Shown: piece after piece, positions 1 through 5,746 of the stretch
How positions within the stretch are numbered: position 1 is the first letter of the stretch
Layout of the letters: every line of letters begins with the position of its first letter
From: Aquifex sp.
GTDB taxonomy: Bacteria; Aquificota; Aquificia; Aquificales; Aquificaceae
Reading direction: 5' to 3'
DNA: 6,618 bases
NCBI GenBank assembly: GCA_015487405.1
Contig: WFPV01000062.1
Location: 1-6,618 of the forward strand
Notes under the pieces: generated by a model
The model's input: the letters and a program-made list of their open reading frames with translations, nothing else
What the model was told of the DNA's origin: nothing
Databases searched by the model: none
Made by a program: the position numbers and the translations under genes

Positions 1-818
1 AGACACACCTCCTCCAAGCAATAGGAAACGAAGCTAAAAAGAGAGGATACAAAGTTATTTACTCTTCCGCCAACGACTTTGCGGAGGAAATGGTCTCCTC
101 CCTGAAGGAAGGGAGGATAAATGAGTTTAGGGACAAGTATAAAAGCGTTGACATCCTTCTACTTGATGACGTTCAGTTCCTCAGTGGAAAGGAAAGAACG
201 CAGATAGAGTTCTTCAACATCTTCAACACCCTTTACCTTCTGGAGAAGCAGATAGTTTTGGCCTCAGATAGACACCCTCAACAACTAAAGGGAGTTTCCG
301 ACAGGCTCGTGAGCAGATTTGAGGGGGGAATCCTCGTAGAGATTGAGCTGGATATCTCAACGAAGCTAAAGATTATTAAAGAAAAATTAAAGACCTTCGG
401 TGTAGAGCCTAAAAAAGAAATAATTGAGTACCTCCTCCACAACACGAAAAACGTAAGGGAAATAGAGGGAAAGATAAAACTCATAAAGCTCAGGGGCTTT
501 GAGGAGCTTCCAGAAAAGAAGGAAAAGAACTCCTTAGAAAAAATCTTAGAGTTTGTAGCCAACTACTACGCCCTGAACGTTGAGGATTTACTATCTGACA
601 AAAGAACGAAGAAGATAACCGAGGCAAAACAGATAGCTATGTATCTCTGCAGGAAGGTGTGCTCCGCAAGTCTGATAGAAATAGCGAGAACCTTCAAGAA
701 GAAGGATCACACCACGGTGATTCACGCAATAAGGAAGGTTGAAGAGAAAAAAGCTAAAGATAGAAAGTTTAAACATCTCGTAGCCTTTTTGGAAAAACAG
801 GCACACACAAAGGTGTAA
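1..818 (+). CDS. dnaA: Chromosomal replication initiator DnaA, 3' part (5' end outside window)
   Basis: Initiator AAA+ ATPase that binds DnaA boxes and opens oriC. The reading frame is open from the window edge: bases 1-2 complete a Lys codon and base 3 onward reads THLLQAIGNEAKKRGY, so the cut lies inside Walker A (GKTHLL). About 272 residues remain of a family member near 400. Visible motifs are Walker B LLLDDVQF (DD at 165-170), sensor I ASDRHP (Ser-Asp at 264-269), box VII SDRLVSRFEGG with the arginine finger at 315-317, sensor II NVREIEGK, and the domain IV signature KKDHTTVIHAI (Asp-His-Thr-Thr at 705-716), the helix-turn-helix that reads DnaA boxes. If the first Lys is K125 of A. aeolicus DnaA, the finger and sensor II arginines fall at 230 and 277, as known there. 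The Met at 90 is internal, not the start. The next gene is convergent; no dnaN follows and no DnaA-box cluster was seen downstream. Confidence 0.97.
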   Translation, partial: THLLQAIGNEAKKRGYKVIYSSANDFAEEMVSSLKEGRINEFRDKYKSVDILLLDDVQFLSGKERTQIEFFNIFNTLYLLEKQIVLASDRHPQQLKGVSDRLVSRFEGGILVEIELDISTKLKIIKEKLKTFGVEPKKEIIEYLLHNTKNVREIEGKIKLIKLRGFEELPEKKEKNSLEKILEFVANYYALNVEDLLSDKRTKKITEAKQIAMYLCRKVCSASLIEIARTFKKKDHTTVIHAIRKVEEKKAKDRKFKHLVAFLEKQAHTKV

Positions 819-1667
819 CTACTCAACGTTTGCCGCTTGCTGTTTAATCTTGTCTATCTCACTCTTTATCTCCACAACGTATTCGGAGAGGTCTGGAATC
901 TTGTTTCCTAAGGTGGTTATCTCCCTGTGCATCTCCTGAGCCATGAACTCTAACTTCCTTCCCACCTCTCCCTCGCTTTCCAAGAGCTTCTTGAACCTCT
1001 CTATGTGAGCTTTCAGGCGTGCTACTTCCTCGTTTACGTCGTATTTCTCAAGGAGAAACATAAGCTCGTTCAGAACAGTAGGATGCTCTTCGGGGAGGTT
1101 AAGAGCTTTCGCACGCTCTATAACCTTCTGTTTAATTTTCTCCTTTATCTCCTCCCTCTTTTCGTCTATCACCGCAAGGTATTGCTCTATTCTCTTTATC
1201 CTTTCTTCTAAATCTTTCTTCAGTGCCTCTCCCTCTTTTCTTCTGCTCTCAAGGAGCTCCTCAAGGGCTTTCTTTATGGCTTCTAAGACTACATTCTTTA
1301 ACTCTTCGTCAACTTCAACCTCAGCCTTTTCGGAATACCTCCAGGCGTAGTCAAGAATCTTGTCGTCCGTGGGCATAAGGTGGAGCTTGCTCACGAGCTC
1401 CTTCAACATCTCTACGTTAGCTTTGAGTTTTTCCGTATCTATAGGAGGCTGAACTACCTTCTGCTCAAGGTCTATGTAAACCGTTACCGTTCCCCTCTTC
1501 AGTTTCGACTTAATTGTATCCTTAATCTCCTTCTCTATGGGGAGAAGGTAAGGGGGGATTCTTAAGGAAATTTCCAGACCCTTCCCGTTTAGAGAGCGCA
1601 TCATAACGGAGGCTTTCCAGTTTTCCGTCTCGTGCTCTCCTTTTCCGAAACCGGTCATACTGAACAT
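819..1667 (-). CDS. yicC: YicC/YloC family protein, probable endoribonuclease
   Basis: Complete 282-residue member of the YicC/YloC family, whose E. coli member has been reported to be an endoribonuclease; family length is about 290. The N-terminus MFSMTGFGKGE is the hallmark of the YicC_N domain (roughly residues 1-155). The C-terminal DUF1732-type domain carries DVNEEVARLKAHIERFKKLL (210-229), GRKLEFMAQEMHREITTLGN (236-255) and the closing VVEIKSEIDKIKQQAANVE. The middle, about 120-185, is highly charged and likely helical. The ATG at 1667 fits the usual MxSMTGFG start; no Shine-Dalgarno is apparent in front of it, and Met4 is the only close alternative. The stop codon (819-821) touches the dnaA stop tail to tail. 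yicC is often followed by gmk, but here its downstream neighbour is convergent dnaA, so no such operon exists. A well-formed promoter lies 36 bases upstream. Confidence 0.93.
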   Translation of the reverse strand: MFSMTGFGKGEHETENWKASVMMRSLNGKGLEISLRIPPYLLPIEKEIKDTIKSKLKRGTVTVYIDLEQKVVQPPIDTEKLKANVEMLKELVSKLHLMPTDDKILDYAWRYSEKAEVEVDEELKNVVLEAIKKALEELLESRRKEGEALKKDLEERIKRIEQYLAVIDEKREEIKEKIKQKVIERAKALNLPEEHPTVLNELMFLLEKYDVNEEVARLKAHIERFKKLLESEGEVGRKLEFMAQEMHREITTLGNKIPDLSEYVVEIKSEIDKIKQQAANVE

Positions 1668-1702
1668 GAGTTTTATTCTACGAGAAAAACTAAAATTTAT
1701 TA

Positions 1703-1731
1703 ATTATGGACTTCAAGCTGACCCGTTTCAA
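1703..1731 (-). promoter_or_regulatory. Probable sigma70-type promoter of yicC
   Basis: On the minus strand a -35 box TTGAAA (plus positions 1726-1731) is separated by exactly 17 bases from a -10 box CATAAT (1703-1708). Each differs from consensus by one base. Transcription would start near 1696, giving a leader of about 29 bases before the yicC ATG at 1667. The -10 box is shared with the start codon of the small ORF on the other strand. The match is seen in the sequence; use as a promoter is inference. Confidence 0.55.
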
Positions 1732-1810
1732 ACGCTGGGTAAGGATATTGACTGGAATATTCTTCATAGCTTTAGTTCTTTACATAATTTTTGTTCTTAA
1801 GAAGTTTTAA
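1706..1810 (+). CDS. Putative 34-residue single-pass membrane microprotein
   Basis: Short ORF ATG...TAA. It has a basic N-terminal part, MDFKLTRFKRWVRI (Lys/Arg at 4, 7, 9, 10, 13), then an uninterrupted hydrophobic stretch at about residues 14-31 (LTGIFFIALVLYIIFV), then LKKF at the end. This is the pattern of a single transmembrane helix with charged flanks, which a random AT-rich frame would seldom give so neatly, and it uses AGG and ATA codons like its neighbours. I recognise no family. It is divergent from yicC with 38 bases between the starts, and its stop is 33 bases before the next gene on the same strand. No Shine-Dalgarno precedes the ATG, there is an in-frame stop at 1691-1693, and the ATG overlaps the yicC -10 box; these count against it. 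Chance ORF is the main alternative. Confidence 0.45.
   Translation: MDFKLTRFKRWVRILTGIFFIALVLYIIFVLKKF
1748..1776 (+). promoter_or_regulatory. Possible promoter for the downstream phosphatase-like gene
   Basis: TTGACT (1748-1753), 17 bases, then TTTAGT (1771-1776), matching the sigma70 consensus at 5 of 6 and 4 of 6 positions. It lies inside the 34-codon ORF, about 70 bases before the ATG at 1844, so it could give the phosphatase-like gene its own transcript with the 1813-1827 hairpin in its leader. The -10 box is mediocre, and such matches arise by chance in AT-rich DNA. Confidence 0.2.
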
Positions 1811-1812
1811 GG

Positions 1813-1827
1813 ACCGCCTTCGGCGGT
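1813..1827 (+). terminator. GC-rich hairpin between microprotein ORF and next gene
   Basis: Perfect 6-bp stem ACCGCC/GGCGGT around a TTC triloop, starting two bases after the stop of the 34-codon ORF. What follows is ATTTAAAATAAAATTT, which is AT-rich but not a run of T, so it is a weak intrinsic terminator at best. It ends 16 bases before the ATG at 1844 and could instead be a leader structure of that gene. The hairpin is certain as sequence; its role is not. Confidence 0.4.
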
Positions 1828-1843
1828 ATTTAAAATAAAATTT

Positions 1844-2317
1844 ATGAAAATTGGATTCATCAGTAAAAAGGGAGCAACACGGGCACTCATAGCGGAAGCC
1901 ATAGCCAGAAAGCTTCTCTCCGGACTCGGAACGAAGGTTGAGGTATTTTCCGCAGGATTGGAGCCTGAGAAAAGTGTTAATTCCAAAGTCTACGAGGTCT
2001 TAAAAGAAAAAGGCTATCCCATAAAGAGCCTTTATCCTAAGCCCTTGAGGAAGATTCCCTTTAAACGTTTAGACGTTCTTATAATCTTAGACAACGACAT
2101 AAAGGAGAGTGTGGAGTTCGTTTCCTCCCACAAAAGAAGGGAGAATCTTCACATAGAGCCACCCAGAACGGACACCATCCCTGAGTTCAGAAGGGTGAGG
2201 GACGAGATAGAGAGGGAGTTAATAGAGCTATTCGGTCTTAACAAGGAACTACCGAAGGTTCCTCAACCTAAAAAGGTTAACAACAGAAAAGTTAAAAGGA
2301 AGGGGGCTAAACCTTAG
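1844..2317 (+). CDS. Low-molecular-weight phosphatase/ArsC-like protein lacking the catalytic Cys (pseudoenzyme)
   Basis: A 157-residue protein that follows the low-molecular-weight tyrosine phosphatase/ArsC pattern: MKIGFISKKGATRALIAEAI for the P-loop and first helix, FSAGLEP (35-41), LDVLIILDND (76-85) and FRRVRDEIERELIELF (115-130). The family's C-X5-R loop is present as S7-KKGAT-R13: the nucleophile is Ser (AGT, 1862-1864), the Ser/Thr after the Arg is Ala14, and the usual PDP general-acid motif reads EPP (105-107). The protein has no cysteine at all, so neither phosphatase nor thioredoxin-type arsenate reductase chemistry is expected. A basic tail (138-157, 9 of 20 residues Lys/Arg) extends past the domain. 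A binding or regulatory role is inference. ATG at 1844 starts directly on the beta strand, as in the family; no Shine-Dalgarno is seen. The 3' end overlaps convergent metE by 11 bases. Confidence 0.8.
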   Translation: MKIGFISKKGATRALIAEAIARKLLSGLGTKVEVFSAGLEPEKSVNSKVYEVLKEKGYPIKSLYPKPLRKIPFKRLDVLIILDNDIKESVEFVSSHKRRENLHIEPPRTDTIPEFRRVRDEIERELIELFGLNKELPKVPQPKKVNNRKVKRKGAKP

Positions 2318-2321
2318 CCCC
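2303..2321. terminator. Bidirectional intrinsic terminator inside overlapping gene ends
   Basis: Perfect inverted repeat GGGGCTAA-ACC-TTAGCCCC: an 8-bp stem with a 3-base loop. It contains the stop codons of both convergent genes (minus-strand TAG at 2307-2309, plus-strand TAG at 2315-2317). Read leftward it is followed by a T-rich tract (TTCCTTTTAACTTTTC), a good terminator tail for metE. Read rightward it is followed by TACTTCTTGTCTTAG, a weaker tail for the phosphatase-like gene. Because the stem codes on both strands, both proteins end in Gly-Ala-Lys plus one residue. Confidence 0.75.
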
Positions 2322-4592
2322 TACTTCTTGTCTTAGCTCTCTTGCCATATCCACCATGTTCTTGAGTGCGGGAATAACCTCTTCCCACCTTCTGGTTTTG
2401 AGTCCACAGTCCGGGTTTACCCAGAGGAGCTCTTTCGGAAGAACTCTCATAGCCCTCTCCATTATCGCTTTCATCTCTTCTTTAGTGGGTATCGCGGGGG
2501 AGTGAATGTCGTAAACTCCTATGCCTATCTGTCTGTCCCAACCCTTGAACTTTTCAAAAACTTCTATTATTTCTCCTTTACTCCTTGAGGCTTCTATGGA
2601 TATCACGTCGAAATCCATCTCGTAGATGTATTCAATAATCTCGTTAAACTCGGAGTAACACATGTGGGTGTGAATCTGAGTCTCGGGCTTTGCCCTTGAA
2701 CAGAGTCTGAAGGCTTTTATAGCCCAGTCAAAGTATTCCTCCCAGTCCTTTTTCTTTAAGGGAGCTCCCTCCCTGAAGGCCGGCTCGTCTATCTGAATGA
2801 CTTTTATTCCCGCCTTTTCGAGGTCCTTCACTTCATCAAGGAGGGCTAAAGCAATCTGATAGGCTATCTCACGCTTGGGAATATCCTCCCTGTAGTAGCT
2901 CCAGTTCAGTATGGTGACGGGACCCGTAAGCATTCCCTTAACGGGCTTGCTGGTGAGGGACTGGGCGTAGGTAATTTCTTCCAAAGTCATGGGCTTAGGT
3001 CTTGAGACGTCTCCGTAGATTATGGGAGGTCTGTAAACTCTGGAGCCGTAGGAGAGAACCCATCCGTGCTTGGTGGTGGCTATTCCGTCCATCTTTATGG
3101 CGAAGTATTCCACCATATCGGAACGTTCAAACTCCCCGTGAACGAGAACGTCCAATCCTATTTCTTCCTGAACCTCTATCGCGTATTTAATCTTTTCCTT
3201 TATAAACTTCTTGTATTCCTCCTCGGATATCTTTCCCGTCCTGTAAGCCGTTCTCATCTTCCTTACATCTTCCGTTTGGGGGAAAGAGCCTATGGTAGTC
3301 GTCGGGAACAGGGGCAGTTTTAGGATTTCCCTCTGAATCTTATCCCTCTCCTTGTAGGGAAGCTTCCTTCTGAAGTCCTCTTCCGTGAGAGAAGCGACCC
3401 TTCTCCTTACTTCTGGATTTTCCGCGTAAACCGCGGTCATGACTTTTTCCGATTCTTCTACTTCCTTCAGAGCTTCGCTGTTTCCGTTTAAGGCTTCCTT
3501 CAGGAGCTTTAATTCTTGTAGCTTCTCTTTTGCAAAGGCGAGTCTTTCCTTTAAGCCTTCGGGAAGTTCGTCCTCGGGCTCTACGCTCACGGGCAGGTGG
3601 TATAGAGGCGAAGCGTTGGAAATAGTTAGGTTTTCCGAAATCTTTAAAAGCTCTTCAATTAAGCCCAACTTCTCTTTAAGGTTAGCCCTCCAGGGCTGTC
3701 TTCCGTTTATTATTCCAGCTATGAGCTCCTTGTCTTTTGGAAAGCCCTTTTCTTTAAGGTTTTTGAGATTCTCTTCGTTAGAAACGAGGTCAAGATGGAG
3801 GGCTTTTACAGGAAGGTTTACGAATCTCTCGTAGTTAGAAACGCTGTCGTAGTAAGTGAGAACTCCTATATCTATACCAACTTGCGAGAGTTCCCTATAA
3901 ATCTCTTCAACCACTTCCCATTCGTAGTCTTCTGTGTCCATAACGAGTGCGGGCTCGTCAAAGTGAACTCTCTTAACGCCGGCTTCCCTTAAACTTGCGA
4001 GAAGTTCCCTGTAAATAGGAATTAGGGCTTGTGCGAATTTCTCAAGTCTCTCTTTCGTATCAAGTTTTTCCAGAACTACTACGGGCAGTCCGCCTTCCTC
4101 TACTCTCTTCGGAGCTTTGGAGAGTTTCAGGAAGGTGTAGAGACCTATAATTTGGGGAACGGTATCGTAACCCTTTTCCCTAAAAAATCTATACTCTTTT
4201 AGAGGTTTATTCTCTAAGAGTTTAAAGCTTTCCCCTTCAAGTTCTGGAACAAGGTAGTGGTAGTTCGTGTTAAACCACTTGGTAAGCTCAAGGGCGTTCT
4301 TTCCGCGAGCCATCTCAAAGTATGTCTCAAGTCCGTTATACTCCCTGAAGCGTGAGGGGATTGCTCCTACCATCACCGCCGTGTCCAGCATAAAGTCATA
4401 GAGAGAAAGTTCGTTAGAGGGAATAAGGTCCCCATTCTGTGCGTATAGGGAGGCTCTCCAGAGGTTTAGTTCCTCAATTCCTTTTAACAGCTCTCCTTCA
4501 GAGAGCTTACCCTTCCAGAAATTTTCTAAAAGTCTTTTAAACTCTCTTTTTTCTCCAAGCTTGGGAAATCCAAAAGCAAAAGTTCTAACCAT
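2307..4592 (-). CDS. metE: Cobalamin-independent methionine synthase (5-methyltetrahydropteroyltriglutamate-homocysteine methyltransferase)
   Basis: Transfers a methyl group from 5-methyltetrahydrofolate polyglutamate to homocysteine in the last step of methionine synthesis; cytosolic zinc enzyme. Full length at 761 residues (family about 750-770). The N-terminal barrel starts MVRTFAFGFPKLGEKREFKR and contains VHFDEPALV (209-217). The C-terminal catalytic barrel begins at FPTTTIGSFPQT (429-440) and contains IDEPAFREG (601-609). The zinc ligands are all present: His643 and Cys645 in HTHMCYSEF, Glu667 in SIEASRS and Cys729 in NPDCGLKTR. VYDIHSP (693-699) is also intact. The ATG at 4592 has GGAGG eight bases upstream. 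It lies 38 bases after the amidase stop on the same strand, so it could be read with the upstream genes, although a perfect TATAAT in the gap may give it a promoter of its own. No SAM-responsive riboswitch fits in the gap. Confidence 0.97.
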   Translation of the reverse strand: MVRTFAFGFPKLGEKREFKRLLENFWKGKLSEGELLKGIEELNLWRASLYAQNGDLIPSNELSLYDFMLDTAVMVGAIPSRFREYNGLETYFEMARGKNALELTKWFNTNYHYLVPELEGESFKLLENKPLKEYRFFREKGYDTVPQIIGLYTFLKLSKAPKRVEEGGLPVVVLEKLDTKERLEKFAQALIPIYRELLASLREAGVKRVHFDEPALVMDTEDYEWEVVEEIYRELSQVGIDIGVLTYYDSVSNYERFVNLPVKALHLDLVSNEENLKNLKEKGFPKDKELIAGIINGRQPWRANLKEKLGLIEELLKISENLTISNASPLYHLPVSVEPEDELPEGLKERLAFAKEKLQELKLLKEALNGNSEALKEVEESEKVMTAVYAENPEVRRRVASLTEEDFRRKLPYKERDKIQREILKLPLFPTTTIGSFPQTEDVRKMRTAYRTGKISEEEYKKFIKEKIKYAIEVQEEIGLDVLVHGEFERSDMVEYFAIKMDGIATTKHGWVLSYGSRVYRPPIIYGDVSRPKPMTLEEITYAQSLTSKPVKGMLTGPVTILNWSYYREDIPKREIAYQIALALLDEVKDLEKAGIKVIQIDEPAFREGAPLKKKDWEEYFDWAIKAFRLCSRAKPETQIHTHMCYSEFNEIIEYIYEMDFDVISIEASRSKGEIIEVFEKFKGWDRQIGIGVYDIHSPAIPTKEEMKAIMERAMRVLPKELLWVNPDCGLKTRRWEEVIPALKNMVDMARELRQEVGAKV

Positions 4593-4599
4593 TTTCGCT

Positions 4600-4611
4600 T
4601 CCTCCGGAGGA
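4600..4611 (-). promoter_or_regulatory. metE ribosome binding site within a 12-bp palindrome
   Basis: The minus strand reads TCCTCCGGAGGA and then AGCGAAA before the ATG at 4592. GGAGG (4601-4605) is placed eight bases from the start and fixes it. The same 12 bases form a perfect palindrome that puts an anti-Shine-Dalgarno CCUCC directly in front of the GGAGG. As RNA it could fold only as a small hairpin (about four pairs with a CCGG loop) or pair between molecules. Confidence 0.7.
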
Positions 4612-4624
4612 TTGAGAGAAAATA

Positions 4625-4630
4625 ATTATA
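4625..4630 (-). promoter_or_regulatory. Possible -10 box of a metE-proximal promoter
   Basis: A perfect TATAAT on the minus strand directly after the amidase stop codon, in an AT-rich run. A transcript from it would start near 4618 and carry a leader of about 26 bases containing the GGAGG. At 17-base spacing the -35 position reads TAGTTA, only 3 of 6 matches, so the promoter is uncertain. Confidence 0.3.
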
Positions 4631-5746
4631 TTACTTATAGAAGTACTTAACTATCGCTTTGTATATGCTGTAGGCAAACTTTTTCTGGAAATTTCTATCC
4701 GTCAGCTTTCTCGCTTCGTAAGGGTTGGTTATAAATCCCGTTTCTATGAGAACGGATACTGTTCCCGGTGTCTTTAGAACTGCAAACCCCCTGCTTCTTA
4801 TACCCTTAAAGGTTATATGCCTACGTCCAAAATCTTTCTGGAGTTGGTGGGCAAGAAGTCTTGCAAACTCTCTGCTCCTGTTGAGGGTAATCTCGAATCC
4901 TATATCGGTAAGAATAGGTATGGCTTTCGCATTTCTCGCATCTCTAAATAGGGCAAGAGCGTACTGGCTGTTAGTAAGGAGCTGTTTCTTTTTCCTCTTG
5001 GCACTCTCCTTTGAGAGAACGAATATCTGGGTTCCCCGTGCCCAGCGTCTACCCCGCGGTGCGGCATCAGAGTGTATGCTTATAAAAAGGTCCGCTTTGT
5101 GTTTTCTTGCAATTCTGACCCTTTGCCCTAAGGAAACATAGTAATCTCCGTAGCGAGTCATAACGACTTTGAATCTGCCATCTCTCCTTAAGTACTCGGC
5201 GAGATACCTTGCGATTTGTAGGTTTACCCACTTTTCTTTTATTCCTCTGTAGCCTATCGCTCCCGGGTCCTTGCCTCCGTGACCGGGGTCTATAACTACA
5301 ACTTTCTTATCCAGTTTCTTTTTAAAGACTTTTTTTCTTTTGGTCTTAGCAATTACAGCTTTGTAAGCTCCCTTTTTCAGGTCTAAAACTATTCTGTAGG
5401 GATTTTTTAAAGAAAAGAATGTGTATGAATACTCCTTAGGGGGGATTAAAACAACTCTCACTCCCCACGGGTGTTTTCCTACTCTGTACTTAAAGCCTTT
5501 TGGAAGAATAACTTTCCTGATTTTCACATGCTTTTTAAGGTCTATCACTATTCTGTAAGGATTTTCCAAAGAAAAAACTTTATACCTGATAGGTTTATTG
5601 GCAAAGCTCTTTAAAACTATGCGAATCTTATCTTTGTGAATTCCATAGTAAACCTTTAAACTTAAACTACTTGCAAAGCTCAAAACTGCGGAGAAAAGGA
5701 TTAAAAGAACTGTAAGCTTAAAAGTGTTTAAACTCCTCAGGAACAC
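4631..5746 (-). CDS. Periplasmic N-acetylmuramoyl-L-alanine amidase (AmiC type: AMIN + Amidase_3)
   Basis: Zinc amidase that cuts the bond between N-acetylmuramic acid and L-Ala of the peptide stem in peptidoglycan, usually during septum splitting. The 371 residues begin with a signal peptide: positive n-region (R4, K10), hydrophobic core LTVLLILFSAVLSF, likely cleavage after Ala25. Residues about 30-125 resemble an AMIN domain that targets the septal wall, with FSLENPYRIVIDL (58-70) and FSLKNPYRIVLDL (111-123) as paired strands. A very basic linker (about 129-148) leads to Amidase_3: VVVIDPGHGGKDPGAIG (149-165), metal ligands His156, Glu171 and His225 (SIHSDA), and catalytic Glu335 (IETGFITN). 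All key residues are intact. The start is GTG at 5746, six bases after GGAGGAGG, inside the end of the upstream ATPase gene (29-base overlap), which suggests translational coupling. Confidence 0.93.
   Translation of the reverse strand: MFLRSLNTFKLTVLLILFSAVLSFASSLSLKVYYGIHKDKIRIVLKSFANKPIRYKVFSLENPYRIVIDLKKHVKIRKVILPKGFKYRVGKHPWGVRVVLIPPKEYSYTFFSLKNPYRIVLDLKKGAYKAVIAKTKRKKVFKKKLDKKVVVIDPGHGGKDPGAIGYRGIKEKWVNLQIARYLAEYLRRDGRFKVVMTRYGDYYVSLGQRVRIARKHKADLFISIHSDAAPRGRRWARGTQIFVLSKESAKRKKKQLLTNSQYALALFRDARNAKAIPILTDIGFEITLNRSREFARLLAHQLQKDFGRRHITFKGIRSRGFAVLKTPGTVSVLIETGFITNPYEARKLTDRNFQKKFAYSIYKAIVKYFYK

Noticed and set aside
90..818. Met codon at 90 as the start of a separate 242-residue protein
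   Set aside because: The frame continues upstream to base 1 with good DnaA sequence including the end of Walker A, so this is an internal Met of a truncated gene.
798..845. Terminator between dnaA and yicC
   Set aside because: Only a 4-bp ACAC/GTGT stem with no T-run could be found; too weak to call.
819..900. Possible oriC or DnaA boxes downstream of dnaA
   Set aside because: The bases are yicC coding sequence. I saw no TTATCCACA-like cluster; TTATCTCCACAAC near 867 contains an insertion relative to the box and stands alone.
1844..2317. Calling this gene an active arsenate reductase (arsC)
   Set aside because: The catalytic Cys is Ser and the protein has no other Cys, so neither the phosphatase nor the disulfide relay chemistry can work as known.
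3439..3834. 131-codon plus-strand ORF opposite metE
   Set aside because: Ser/Phe/Arg-rich low-quality translation lying antisense to conserved metE; a shadow frame.
4725..5141. 138-codon plus-strand ORF opposite the amidase
   Set aside because: Antisense to the conserved amidase catalytic domain, no recognisable motif and no binding site; a shadow frame.
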